Of a stretch of DNA of 63,669 nt, positions 55,608 through 63,669 are shown piece after piece (position 1 is the stretch's first letter; every line of letters begins with the position of its first letter). The notes under the pieces were generated by a model. That model saw nothing but the letters and a program-made list of their open reading frames with translations, did not search any database and was not told the DNA's origin. This DNA comes from Planctomycetota bacterium (lineage in GTDB: Bacteria > Planctomycetota > Planctomycetia > Gemmatales > Gemmataceae). The stretch lies in the NCBI GenBank assembly GCA_029777335.1, contig JAKOSN010000060.1, positions 1 through 63,669 of the forward strand, written 5' to 3'. The position numbers and the translations under genes are program-made.

Positions 55608-56290
55608 TGTGGACTGGAGGAGGGGGGCCAGGTAAGAGAGGCAGAGGCGCGAACCACTGCCTCCAGAAAGCGCTCCAGCTTGTGCGCATCCTTGATGCCG
55701 GGAGCGCTCTCCACCCCACTGGCGACATCCACCGCATAGGGGCGCACCAGGGTGATGGCCTCGGCCACGTTGTCCGGGGTCAATCCGCCCGCCAGGATCA
55801 CGGGAAGGCCAGGACGGAAGTCGGCGAGCAAATGCCAGGGCGCGCGTTGCCCGGTCCCGCCATGTTGCCCTGTGGCATACCCATCAAGGAGGAGGGCAGA
55901 GGGAAGTCGCCCGTGGTGTCGACACCGATCCAGGTAACGCTCGATCTGATCGAGGCTTGCGCGATCGCGTACCTGAAAGGCGCGGATAAACGTGAGGTCG
56001 GCGGGGATGCCTGCCTCGTCTCCCGTGCCATGGAGCTGGATCGCCTGCAACCGGGGGAGGGCGGCCAACTCGCCAACCAGTTCCCCCAGCGGGCGGTTGA
56101 CATGGACTCCAACCGCCACCGCGAAGGGAGGCAGCCCGGCCAGTAGCCGGCGTGCCGCAGGGAGAGTGAGGCAGCGCGGCGACGTTGGGGCGAAGTTGAA
56201 CCCCAGCGCATCGGCCCCCAGCGCGAGCGCCAGGGCCACGTCTTCTTCTCTGGTGAGGCCACAGATTTTTACGCGTACCGGCACTGTCAT
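55604..56290 (-). CDS. trpF: Phosphoribosylanthranilate isomerase
   Basis: 228 aa from ATG 56290. TIM-barrel isomerase of tryptophan synthesis. VKICGLTREEDVALAL (catalytic Cys), GFNFAPTSPRCL, IQLHGTGDE and VILAGGLTPDNVAEAI are the family motifs. It stands alone, away from other trp genes. Extension to 56425 is rejected because it would run into the divergent GbsR-like gene. Confidence 0.94.
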   Translation of the reverse strand: MTVPVRVKICGLTREEDVALALALGADALGFNFAPTSPRCLTLPAARRLLAGLPPFAVAVGVHVNRPLGELVGELAALPRLQAIQLHGTGDEAGIPADLTFIRAFQVRDRASLDQIERYLDRCRHHGRLPSALLLDGYATGQHGGTGQRAPWHLLADFRPGLPVILAGGLTPDNVAEAITLVRPYAVDVASGVESAPGIKDAHKLERFLEAVVRASASLTWPPSSSPH

Positions 56291-56353
56291 ATAGCCAGGA
56301 TAGATACGGGGAGAGCCGAGACAAGAGCCAGCCTTGCGGGGGGGACGGGAAGG

Positions 56354-56364
56354 GTTATGATAAC
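56354..56364. promoter_or_regulatory. Palindrome overlapping the -10 of the GbsR-like regulator gene
   Basis: GTTAT-G-ATAAC, a perfect 11-bp palindrome whose middle (TATGAT) also resembles a -10 box, 30 bp upstream of the regulator's start. Such a site could bind the dimeric regulator itself. Confidence 0.4.
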
Positions 56365-56394
56365 TTTCAGGTCTTCCTGAAGAGGATGAAACCG

Positions 56395-56952
56395 ATGAAA
56401 CCTGTTCAGCACGACATGCCGGCACCGTTGCTTCAGGTGGAGGAAGACTTCATCGCGTTGTGGCGGGGCATGAGTTCGCTGTGGGGGATCAGCCCAACCA
56501 TGGCGGAGATCCATGGCCTGTTGTTCATCACCGGGGCGGCACTCTCGATGGACGACATCATGGCCCGGCTGCGCATCTCACGCGGCAACGTGAGCATGAA
56601 CCTTAGCAAACTGGTCGAGTGGGGGCTGGTGAAACGTGTTCATAAACGCGGCGATCGGCGCGAGTATTACGAATCGCTCACCGATGTCTGGGAGATGTTC
56701 ACTCTGGTGGCCGCCCAGCGCAAACGACGCGAGATCGATCCGATCGTCACCACCTTGCGCCAGTGTCGCGAGCGGCTCTCCCCGGAGTCCCTCGGTGCCG
56801 AGGCAAGCCGCCCCGAGGCTGAGGCCCAGCGTCGTCGTGTCCAGGATCTGCTCTCGTTTCTTACGCTGGTGGATAGCCTGGCCCAGCGTTTCTTTGAAAG
56901 CCAGCGCGGGTTACGGACCGCGGTCGATCTTCTGGCTCAGGAGAAAGAGTAA
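56395..56952 (+). CDS. GbsR/MarR-family transcriptional regulator
   Basis: 185 aa from ATG 56395 (AGAGG 9 bases upstream); the ATG at 56386 has no spaced ribosome binding site. A winged helix typical of GbsR-type repressors: PTMAEIHGLLFITGAALSMD, DIMARLRISRGNVSMNLSKL, then VKRVHKRGDRREYYE for the wing, and a helical C-terminal dimerisation region. Relatives control compatible-solute or surface genes, but no such genes are adjacent. It may control the methyltransferase downstream. Confidence 0.88.
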   Translation: MKPVQHDMPAPLLQVEEDFIALWRGMSSLWGISPTMAEIHGLLFITGAALSMDDIMARLRISRGNVSMNLSKLVEWGLVKRVHKRGDRREYYESLTDVWEMFTLVAAQRKRREIDPIVTTLRQCRERLSPESLGAEASRPEAEAQRRRVQDLLSFLTLVDSLAQRFFESQRGLRTAVDLLAQEKE

Positions 56953-56978
56953 CGGGTGCTTTGAGTGCGTCTCAGCGG

Positions 56979-57755
56979 ATGAAATCATTCATGGCCGACC
57001 AAGCGGAACACTGGAGCCGGGCTGCCAAGCGTTACGAGCAGGAGTTCATCGATCCCTATCTGCCGGAGGTGCGCAATCCCCTGCTCCAGGCGCTGGAACG
57101 CCTCCCGCGAAAAGAGCAGCAAACGGTGGCCGATCTTGGCTGTGGCGTGGGGCCCCTGTTGCCGGTGCTGGCGGGGCAATTTGCCCAGGTCCTGGCCCTC
57201 GATTTTGCCCAGGGGATGCTCGATCGGGCCCGTGAGCGCTGTCCCGATCGGACCAACATCGAGTATCTCCGTTGTAACTTCACGGAGCTGGCTTCCCTGG
57301 GGCGCCAGGTCGATGTGGCGGTTGCGGTGAACAGTCTGGTGCTCCCCGATCTCAGCGAACTGCACAAGAGTTTGCAAGGTATTCACGACCTGATCCGGCC
57401 AGGAGGCCATTTCCTCGGCATCGTCCCGGCGATGGATTCGGTCCATTATCTCACCATGCTCATGGTTGATCGCGCCCTTGGGGCCGGGATGCCGATGCCG
57501 GCAGCGTGCAAGAACGCTGCTCATCACGTCGAGCATGAATTGTATGATTTCGCCTTTGGCGAGTTCCGTTATCGAGGATTGGTTCAGCATTTCTGGCAGC
57601 CGTTTGAGATCACCTATCGGCTGCGTCAGATTGGCTTTCGCCGGGTGAAGCTGGCGAAGGTTGCGCTGGCCTGGCGTCAGTTTGGTTGTGCCAGAGATCT
57701 ACAGCAATTTCCCCCACCCTGGGACTGGTTCTTTCAAGCGGAGAAAAAGCCATGA
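56979..57755 (+). CDS. SAM-dependent methyltransferase
   Basis: 258 aa from ATG 56979 (ATG 56991 and TTG 56961 are alternatives). Class I fold: motif I VADLGCGVGPLLPVL, motif II ALDFAQGMLDRA, and the DLIRPGGHFLGIVP post-motif. Substrate is unknown. It starts 26 bp after the GbsR-like gene on the same strand. Confidence 0.85.
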   Translation: MKSFMADQAEHWSRAAKRYEQEFIDPYLPEVRNPLLQALERLPRKEQQTVADLGCGVGPLLPVLAGQFAQVLALDFAQGMLDRARERCPDRTNIEYLRCNFTELASLGRQVDVAVAVNSLVLPDLSELHKSLQGIHDLIRPGGHFLGIVPAMDSVHYLTMLMVDRALGAGMPMPAACKNAAHHVEHELYDFAFGEFRYRGLVQHFWQPFEITYRLRQIGFRRVKLAKVALAWRQFGCARDLQQFPPPWDWFFQAEKKP

Positions 57756-57781
57756 TGCGCGGGAAAGTCCCGTGAAGGCTC

Positions 57782-58132
57782 TCAAATCATGGGCAGACAG
57801 ACATTCGAGGGGGAATCCGTGTCCGCACTCAGCAGGCTTCCCTTGATGGGGCGCACCTTGATCGGGAGAGAAGCGGTTGGCTCGTCCGCGGAGCGGGAGG
57901 CGGTGGTGGTCGTCGGGTGGATCGGAATCGGGACGTCGATCTGAATTTGCAGGACCGATTCATCACGCGGGCGCGGCGGATAATGGGCCTGGCGAACGTC
58001 CGCCTGCTCGTTGAACGGGGCACACATCAGCAGAACCCACAGATGAACGCCCAGCAACAGGGTCGTCAGGCCAAGGAGCCCCCAGGCAATCAGGCGTGAA
58101 TCGTTGGCAGGGGTGGAGCTTGGCTGGGTCAT
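57782..58132 (-). CDS. Small membrane protein of unknown function
   Basis: 116 aa with AGGAAA before ATG 58132. One membrane helix near the N-terminus (LIAWGLLGLTTLLLGVHLWVLL), followed by a Pro/Thr/Ser-rich soluble tail. It lies downstream of, and on the same strand as, the sugar-kinase operon, 75 bp after its end. No family recognised; confidence rests on the ribosome binding site and the membrane segment. Confidence 0.55.
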   Translation of the reverse strand: MTQPSSTPANDSRLIAWGLLGLTTLLLGVHLWVLLMCAPFNEQADVRQAHYPPRPRDESVLQIQIDVPIPIHPTTTTASRSADEPTASLPIKVRPIKGSLLSADTDSPSNVCLPMI

Positions 58133-58207
58133 GAGAGGTTTCCTGGCGACTGCTGAGCGCTATACCAGTAAGTAGGTGTTCAGGTTACTCGCACCGAGTG
58201 AGACGAG

Positions 58208-59281
58208 TCAAGCGGGGTTCTGTAACATTGGCCGCAAAACGCGACAGCCAATGCCCCCCAGCGTCTGTTGCAAGCGCTGGAACATCGTCTCGTCGCGGTA
58301 GACCCCGAGGATGGCACCCCCGGACCCAGCGAAATGAGCGCTGGCGCCGACCGAGCGCGCCGCTTCCACCATGGCCACCTGTCCCCGCGGGAGCTGAGAG
58401 ATGGAACGGCGGGTATCGAAGTTTTGATCGATCAACTGGCCAAGGTGCTCCGCGTCGCGCTGGAGGAGGGCGAGGCGCGCTTCCGCAGCCAGCCGGGCAC
58501 AGCGTTGCATCGCCTGCACCACGGCGGATTCCCCCCGGAGAAAGCGGCTCCGAATGTCGTTGTGGAATACTTCTGTCGGTTCGCCCTCGTCCGCGCTGTA
58601 GGCCAGGTAGAGCGGCGGCAGCAACCCCGGATCAAGCCGCTCGTAAACCCCGTGACGATAACCGTCGCGCTCGCGCGTCTGCTCCTCGGCAAAGTCCATG
58701 TACACCAGGCCGCCGTAAACCTGGATCACCCGGTCTTGCAATCCCGCGGTGATCCCCAGTTCCTCGGTTTCGACGGCGAGCGCAAGCGAGGGCTGGACCT
58801 CGAGCGGAATGGGCACCTGGTAGAAGTCGATCAGGGCGCGCAGCGTGGCGACAATGATCGCGCTGGAGCCCGCCAACCCGACCTGGCGCGGAATGTCGCT
58901 GCGGTAGCGGATGGAAAAGTTGGTGCGATGCAGCTCGTACCGACAGCGCTGGCAGTGGTCGTAAAACTTCTTGATCGTCGCCTTGATCAGACGAACCCCG
59001 CCGTAGTAACCGTGCAACTTTACATCGCGTACCAGATCCTGAATGGAGGAGAAACGACTCTGATCCTGTTCGGTCCAGACGATCTCCACATCTTCCCATT
59101 CGTAGAGGACCACCTCGGCAGCGAAGTTCGCGACGGTCAGCGCAATCGTCTTGCCGTGGTAGCCGTCCGAGGGATTGCCAACCAGTCCAGCGCGTGCGTG
59201 TGCTTGTCGACGGAAAAGGAGCATGTCCAGGCGCTCGTGGGCCAGCTTCGAGAGGGGCGAGAGGGATCGCGGGTCTCTCAC
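58208..59281 (-). CDS. GHMP-family sugar kinase, glucuronokinase-like
   Basis: 357 aa; the GTG start overlaps the stop of the upstream uridylyltransferase gene (GTGA). GHMP motifs: LVGNPSDGYHGKT at the N-terminus, the P-loop GLAGSSAIIVAT and HFAGSGGAILGV near the C-terminus. The first motif closely resembles plant glucuronokinase. It would phosphorylate a sugar at C1. The coupling to a uridylyltransferase makes UDP-sugar salvage likely. Substrate inferred only. Confidence 0.87.
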   Translation of the reverse strand: MRDPRSLSPLSKLAHERLDMLLFRRQAHARAGLVGNPSDGYHGKTIALTVANFAAEVVLYEWEDVEIVWTEQDQSRFSSIQDLVRDVKLHGYYGGVRLIKATIKKFYDHCQRCRYELHRTNFSIRYRSDIPRQVGLAGSSAIIVATLRALIDFYQVPIPLEVQPSLALAVETEELGITAGLQDRVIQVYGGLVYMDFAEEQTRERDGYRHGVYERLDPGLLPPLYLAYSADEGEPTEVFHNDIRSRFLRGESAVVQAMQRCARLAAEARLALLQRDAEHLGQLIDQNFDTRRSISQLPRGQVAMVEAARSVGASAHFAGSGGAILGVYRDETMFQRLQQTLGGIGCRVLRPMLQNPA

Positions 59282-60168
59282 GAGGTGCGCCCCATGAGGG
59301 TGCGCACCCAGTCACGCAAGTCTGGCCCATATTTCGGGTCGGCGAGGGCAAACTCGACGAACGCACGAAAATAACTTTCGAAGTTGCCAATGTCGAAGCG
59401 GCGTTCGTCAGCGCCCAGCTTGATGCCGATTACCTTGCCGCCCCCCTGAATGAGCACGCGGATGGCATCGGTCAGCTGAATTTCCCCGCCCTTGCCCGGA
59501 GCGGTGTGCTGGAGGAGTTCAAAGATGTAGGGGGAGAAAACATAGCGTGCGGCGACCGCCAGGTTGCTCGGCGCGTCCGCCACGCTCGGCTTCTCGACGA
59601 TGTCGGCCAACTCAAAGAGCGGACGGTTGCTCTGGCGCGGCTGGGCGATGCCGTAGTGAATCACCTCCTCCCGCGGCACTTCCTCGAAGGCGATGACCGC
59701 ATCCGCCTTGCTGTGAATAAACTCCTCGACCAGGCGATGCACAATGTCGGACTGCGCATTGACCCCGAGGATGGAATCGCCCAGCGCCACCACAAACGGT
59801 TGGTTGCCCACGATGGGGCGGGCACAGAGGATGGCATGCCCCAGGCCAAGTTGCCGCCGCTGGCGCGTGTAGAAGTAATCGAGGTTTTGCCGTTCAAAGG
59901 CGAGTTCCGCCAGAAGGTCTTCCTTGCCCGTTTCGCGCAGAAAGGCAATCAGCTCGCTATTGAGATCGAAGTGATTTTCGATCGAGGTTTTGCCAGGGCC
60001 AGTGACAAACAGAAGCCGCTTGATTCCCGACAGAGCCAGTTCCTCGACGACATACTGCACCACGGGTTTGCGCCCGACGGGGAGCATCTCCTTGGGTTGG
60101 CTCTTGGTTGAGGGGAGCAAGCGCGTCCCTTGCCCAGCCACAGGAACTACTGCGAGATCTATGTGCAT
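59278..60168 (-). CDS. galU: UTP-glucose-1-phosphate uridylyltransferase-like (GalU family)
   Basis: 296 aa. Nucleotidyltransferase that joins UTP and a sugar 1-phosphate. Motifs: VPVAGQGTRLLPSTKSQPKEMLPV, GLGHAILCARPIVG and VVALGDSILG, IVEKPS and GGEIQLTDAI. Full GalU length. The kinase next to it could supply glucuronate 1-phosphate or a related sugar, so the substrate may differ from glucose. Confidence 0.9.
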   Translation of the reverse strand: MHIDLAVVPVAGQGTRLLPSTKSQPKEMLPVGRKPVVQYVVEELALSGIKRLLFVTGPGKTSIENHFDLNSELIAFLRETGKEDLLAELAFERQNLDYFYTRQRRQLGLGHAILCARPIVGNQPFVVALGDSILGVNAQSDIVHRLVEEFIHSKADAVIAFEEVPREEVIHYGIAQPRQSNRPLFELADIVEKPSVADAPSNLAVAARYVFSPYIFELLQHTAPGKGGEIQLTDAIRVLIQGGGKVIGIKLGADERRFDIGNFESYFRAFVEFALADPKYGPDLRDWVRTLMGRTS

Positions 60169-60310
60169 GGTGGTGTTGCTCCTGTCGTCCCTCGCGTGGT
60201 CTCCTCCTGGGGCTACAGGTTACTTTATCGGAAAGTTGCCTTGTGTCTGCCATCGCCGCGGAGTACCCTTGGCCGCGAACCTTCGCCCGCGCTCACGGAG
60301 GAGCCGAAGC

Positions 60311-61351
60311 ATGAGCACCCCGCGCGTTCTGGCCCACCCTCGCCTCGCTCCTCTCGACTGGGAAGAGATCGCCTGTCCGCTCTGTGGCGAATCCGACGAG
60401 GTGGAACTCCTCACCGCGCCGGCCCCGGAGAGCAACGACCTGACGCGGTATCGCCTGGTCCAATGTCGCTCCTGTGGGATGGGGTATGTCAATCCGCGGC
60501 CCACACCCCGGGCGCTGGAGCGGTTTTACCCGGCAGATTATCGTCCCTATCGTACCCGAGTTCGTCAATCCTCAATCGGAAAATCGGTCAAAAAGTATCT
60601 TGAAACGCAGGTACTACGCACCTGTCTGGGGTATCCCCCGGAAAGGGTGCGGCCGTGGGAGCGGCTCCTTGGACGGCTCGCGGCGTCGTGGGTGGGGCCT
60701 TCGCGCGATTCCCACACCTCGATCCCGTGGCACGGTCAGGGCCGCCTGCTCGATTTTGGTTGCGGGTCGGGATGGTTCGCGGAGCGCATGAGTGAACGGG
60801 GTTGGCAGGTCACCGGGCTGGACGTCAGTCCCCAGGTGGCTGCCGACGTGCGCCAACGGCTAGGAATCCCTGTGCATGTGGGCACCTTGCCTCATCCCGC
60901 GCTCGCGCCCAATTCGTTCGATGTCGTCAACATGGGAGCAGTGCTGGAGCATGTGCCCCATCCCCATGAAGTGATTGGCGCCGCGCGGGCGGCATTGAAG
61001 CCGGGCGGACTTCTGGTAATCTCGGTCCCCAACCGCGACAGCTGGAGTTTTCGCCATGCCGGAGCAGCCTGGTTTTCGCTTGATCTGCCGCGTCACTTGC
61101 TCCATTTCACCCCGGCGACTCTCCGGCGTCTGGTGGAAGAACATGGATTCGAGGTGTGCGAGGAACGGCAGTTGGCCCGGGTCAGCTGGATGCGACGGAC
61201 GCTGGCGCAGAGGGCGGGGAGCAGGGATCGTTTACTGCGCCGTGCGCCTCTGGTGGGGCTCTGGACGCGCTGGACGTGCTGGACCAGGCAGGCCGATTGT
61301 TTGTTCCTGATGGCGCAGAAACGGGGCACGCTCCGACCGACTCCCGCGTGA
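60311..61351 (+). CDS. Class I methyltransferase with N-terminal zinc ribbon
   Basis: 346 aa, GGAGGAG before ATG 60311. A zinc-ribbon-like start (CPLCGESDE, CRSCGMGYVNPRPT), then a long linker and a methyltransferase domain (motif I LDFGCGSGWFAERM, MGAVLEHVPHPHEVI, GGLLVISVPN). This architecture is common in enzymes that methylate sugars or lipids in envelope polymers. It lies near the sugar-activation genes at 58208-60168, which supports such a role, but is divergent from them. Confidence 0.85.
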   Translation: MSTPRVLAHPRLAPLDWEEIACPLCGESDEVELLTAPAPESNDLTRYRLVQCRSCGMGYVNPRPTPRALERFYPADYRPYRTRVRQSSIGKSVKKYLETQVLRTCLGYPPERVRPWERLLGRLAASWVGPSRDSHTSIPWHGQGRLLDFGCGSGWFAERMSERGWQVTGLDVSPQVAADVRQRLGIPVHVGTLPHPALAPNSFDVVNMGAVLEHVPHPHEVIGAARAALKPGGLLVISVPNRDSWSFRHAGAAWFSLDLPRHLLHFTPATLRRLVEEHGFEVCEERQLARVSWMRRTLAQRAGSRDRLLRRAPLVGLWTRWTCWTRQADCLFLMAQKRGTLRPTPA

Positions 61352-61358
61352 GCCGCTT

Positions 61359-61769
61359 TCACGAGGTGACCTTCCTGAGCAAGCGCGCATCAAACGGAAG
61401 TGGCAACAGATCTCGCAATTTGTGGATGCCGAGCACTCCTTCGAGATTGGCCAGCATCACTTCCAGATCGCCGCCGAACTCCCAGAGCAACTGCCGGCAG
61501 GCCCCGCACGGAGGGGTGGGCATGGGCGTATCGGCCACCACGACCAGGCGGCGAAAGGCACGCTGCCCCTCGGAGAGCGCCTTGACCATGGCCACACGTT
61601 CCGCACAGAGGGTTAACCCCAGGGTGGCATTTTCGATGTTGCACCCCCCAATCGCTTCTCCGTCCGCAGTTTCCAGGGCAGCGCCCACTGCAAACCCGGA
61701 ATACGGGACAATGGCCTGAAGGCGCGCCTGTCGGGCGGCCTGAAGCAACGGATCGGGTGGGGCATCCAT
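61359..61769 (-). CDS. cdd: Cytidine deaminase
   Basis: 136 aa from ATG 61769 (GAGAGG upstream). Homotetrameric-type enzyme that deaminates cytidine/deoxycytidine. Zinc site and proton shuttle: NIENATLGLTLCAER and PCGACRQLLWEF. Last gene of a three-gene salvage run (phosphorylase, transporter, cdd), 19 bp after the transporter. Confidence 0.94.
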   Translation of the reverse strand: MDAPPDPLLQAARQARLQAIVPYSGFAVGAALETADGEAIGGCNIENATLGLTLCAERVAMVKALSEGQRAFRRLVVVADTPMPTPPCGACRQLLWEFGGDLEVMLANLEGVLGIHKLRDLLPLPFDARLLRKVTS

Positions 61770-61788
61770 CAAACCTCTCCCTTTGCTC

Positions 61789-63279
61789 TCACAACAACAT
61801 GGCTGCCACCGCGGCGTTGATCAGGGTGGCGAGAAAGCCCACCAGCAGCGCGCGCAGCCCCAGGCGCGCCAGGTCCGAACGGCGTTCGGGAGCCATGGCG
61901 CCAATTCCGCCCAGAATAATGCCGATCGAGCCAAAGTTGGCAAACCCCGTCAAGGCGTAGGTGGCAAGGATAAAGGAGCGCGAGCCGCGTTTGAACATCT
62001 CCCCGTGTTCGGGGTCGATCGCCGTCAACTTGGCGTAGGCGAGGAACTCATTCGCCGTCAGTTTGGTCCCCAGCAGATCTGCCATCGGCACAATATCGCC
62101 CTTCTCCACCCCCATCAGCAGCGCGACAGGCCAGAACACTGTGGAAAAGACATCTTTCAACGTCAGCGACTCCAGGGGCCACCATTCGGGCAGGAGGGCC
62201 TTCATCCCTTCGTTGAACTGGCCGAGGAGAAAGTCCAGGCAGGCAAGGAAGGCGAGGAAGGCGATCAGCATGGCGGCGACATTCAACGCCAACGCCAGTC
62301 CATCGGAGGCGCCCGAAGCCGCCGCGTCGATGACATTGCGGTGCACCTTGTCGCGCTTCACCCGGACCACCCCCAGCGTCTCGGGCACTTCGGTTTCAGG
62401 AAGAATCAACTTGGAGAGATACAACCCACACGGGGCCGCCATCACGCTGGTCGCCAGGATGGCGACTCGATCCGCCCCCATGCTGATGTAGACCGCCATC
62501 AGCCCGCCGGAAATCGTTGCCATCCCTCCGACCATCAGGGCCAGCAACTCGGACTGCGTCATGCGCGGCACATAGGGTTTGACAATCAACGGGGCCTCGG
62601 TCATCCCCAGAAAGACATTGGCGACCGCCGAGAGCGTTTCGGCTCCGCTGGTCCCCATCAGATACATCATGATTCGCGCCAGGATTCGGACAACAAATTG
62701 CAAGATCCCAAAGTGATAGAGGACGGTGAAGAACGAGGAAACAAAGATGATGGGTGGCAGTGCCCGTGCCGCGAAGACAAAACCATTCTTGGCGCCAAAC
62801 ACCTTGTCCATCGCCTCGCGATCGGCGAGTTTGCCGAAGACAAAGCGTGCACCCTCATCGCTAAATTCGAGCAACTTGGCGGCTGCCTGGCCGATGGCGC
62901 GGAAGAGTTCATAGCCGGGTTGGAACGGTTGGCCATCGCGCCCGGGCACCGTGAATTTGAGCACGAACAACGCCAGCAGTCCCTGCAGAGCGATCCCCAT
63001 GAAGAGAGTGCGCCACTGCACCGCCCGGAGGTTGGCGGACAGCATGGCGGGAATGCCAAGAAAACAGAGGACTCCCACGGCGGCCCGCCCACGCGGACCA
63101 AGGGCATCGTCGGCAACATGGGCCACACACGCCAGCAGCACAATCCCGGCGCCGATGGCGAGGCGCCAGGAGAGCGGCGTGGGCGCGAGTGGCGTGTGAC
63201 CGGATGAGGCCGACGCGGTTGAGGTCGACGCGGGTTCGGGAGGAATCTCTGGGTTCATGGCGGATAACTCGTTCCTCAC
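61789..63279 (-). CDS. nupC: Nucleoside transporter, CNT (NupC) family
   Basis: 496 aa from GTG 63279 (overlaps the upstream stop, GTGA); ATG 63258 is an alternative. Concentrative nucleoside transporter: signature motifs GMTEAPLIVKPYV, VGGMATISGGLMAVYI, TGFANFGSIGIILGGIGAMAPERR, in a ten-helix or so membrane protein. It imports nucleosides with Na+ or H+. Encoded between the phosphorylase and deaminase genes, so it feeds the pyrimidine salvage route. Confidence 0.93.
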   Translation of the reverse strand: MRNELSAMNPEIPPEPASTSTASASSGHTPLAPTPLSWRLAIGAGIVLLACVAHVADDALGPRGRAAVGVLCFLGIPAMLSANLRAVQWRTLFMGIALQGLLALFVLKFTVPGRDGQPFQPGYELFRAIGQAAAKLLEFSDEGARFVFGKLADREAMDKVFGAKNGFVFAARALPPIIFVSSFFTVLYHFGILQFVVRILARIMMYLMGTSGAETLSAVANVFLGMTEAPLIVKPYVPRMTQSELLALMVGGMATISGGLMAVYISMGADRVAILATSVMAAPCGLYLSKLILPETEVPETLGVVRVKRDKVHRNVIDAAASGASDGLALALNVAAMLIAFLAFLACLDFLLGQFNEGMKALLPEWWPLESLTLKDVFSTVFWPVALLMGVEKGDIVPMADLLGTKLTANEFLAYAKLTAIDPEHGEMFKRGSRSFILATYALTGFANFGSIGIILGGIGAMAPERRSDLARLGLRALLVGFLATLINAAVAAMLL

Positions 63280-63669
63280 TCCAGAATGTCCAGAATCAGA
63301 GAAGGGAGAGGAGGCGGAGTTGGCTCGATACGGAAGGCATCGGTCAGGAGAGGGAGAGCCGTCTGAAGACGTTGCGGATCGTTATAGTGGATTTCGACGA
63401 GAGGCGCCCCGACCGGGATCTCGTCCCCCACCTTGACGGCGAGGATCGCTCCCACGGCGGGGTCGATGGTATCTTGTACCCGTTCGCGCCCGGCGCCCAG
63501 CAGCATCGTTGCCTTGCCAATGCGCTCGGCATGCGCCTCGGTGACAAAGCCGGGGCACGTGGCGGTCACAAGGTGCCGGTGCTGAGCAGTGGGGAGAAGG
63601 CGCGGGTCGTCGAGGCAGTGCGGATCGCCGCCCTGTTCCGTGACAATGGCACGCAACCGTTCCAATCCG
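63276..63669 (-). CDS. Pyrimidine-nucleoside (thymidine) phosphorylase, 3' part only
   Basis: At least 131 codons, cut by the right window edge. Only the C-terminal domain (PYNP_C, lipoyl-like barrel) is visible: AHAERIGKATMLLGAGRERVQDTIDPAVG, then VKVGDEIPVGAPLVEI. The catalytic N-terminal domain lies outside. It splits pyrimidine nucleosides with phosphate. Its stop overlaps the nupC-type start, so the three genes form one operon. Confidence 0.9.
   Translation of the reverse strand, partial: GLERLRAIVTEQGGDPHCLDDPRLLPTAQHRHLVTATCPGFVTEAHAERIGKATMLLGAGRERVQDTIDPAVGAILAVKVGDEIPVGAPLVEIHYNDPQRLQTALPLLTDAFRIEPTPPPLPSLILDILE

Noticed and set aside
61783..63207. Long + strand frame opposite the nucleoside transporter gene
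   Set aside because: The minus strand encodes a CNT transporter with intact motifs. The + frame product is rich in His, Gln and Arg, as expected for an antisense of membrane-helix codons.

Overview
The window is about 63.7 kb of high-GC bacterial chromosome, densely coding on both strands. The best clue to the organism is the N-terminal motif of two large exported proteins (LEILEDRLPPGN in the protease at 24759-28328 and LDVEPLEDRDLL in the protein at 28705-29883). Such 'LE.LEDR' leaders are typical of Planctomycetota, especially Gemmataceae-like lineages. Scattered biosynthetic genes and many secreted proteins of unknown function fit this. The phylum is well supported; the genus is not resolved. 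No rRNA, tRNA, CRISPR array, insertion sequence or phage module was seen.

Layout. 1-3255: bacterioferritin (cut by the window edge), a BFD-type ferredoxin and a cytochrome bd-type oxidase (cydAB). 3469-7205: a beta-propeller/di-heme cytochrome c and three exported thioredoxin-fold proteins. 7395-9858: an ABC-2 type transporter. 9865-14549: threonine synthase, dihydrodipicolinate reductase, a rhomboid protease and fructose-1,6-bisphosphatase. 14687-17446: a fasciclin-domain protein and a hybrid sensor kinase. 17474-21804: an unrecognised winged-helix-like protein translationally coupled to a large SF1 helicase. 22197-29883: exported proteins (transglutaminase-like, subtilase-like, RTX+CAP) and one unknown. 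29920-35412: a kinase-phosphatase-RNA ligase fusion, an MFS transporter and a metal P-type ATPase. 35453-39756: sugar-nucleotide epimerase, EEP-family phosphohydrolase and a two-gene phosphonate module. 40005-43688: TadE/TadE/TadG-like genes and an amino-acid permease. 43657-48765: STAS, TPR and SWIM-SNF2 ATPase genes, and a solute-binding lipoprotein. 48931-56290: asd, truA, aroA, a secreted coiled-coil protein, ahcY and trpF. 56395-63669: a GbsR-like regulator, two methyltransferases, a sugar kinase/uridylyltransferase pair, and a pyrimidine-nucleoside salvage operon (cdd, nupC-type transporter, phosphorylase) cut by the right edge.

Functional links. thrC, dapB and asd are the aspartate-family pathway spread over 40 kb. 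The sugar kinase and uridylyltransferase (58208-60168) would make a UDP-sugar that the epimerase at 35453-36406 could use. The FAD oxidoreductase and phosphonatase (37665-39756) form a short aminophosphonate breakdown route. The most notable single gene is 29920-32163, a predicted one-polypeptide RNA repair enzyme joining 5'-kinase, calcineurin-type phosphatase and T4 Rnl1-like ligase. The least explained pair is the helicase with its coupled partner (17474-21804).
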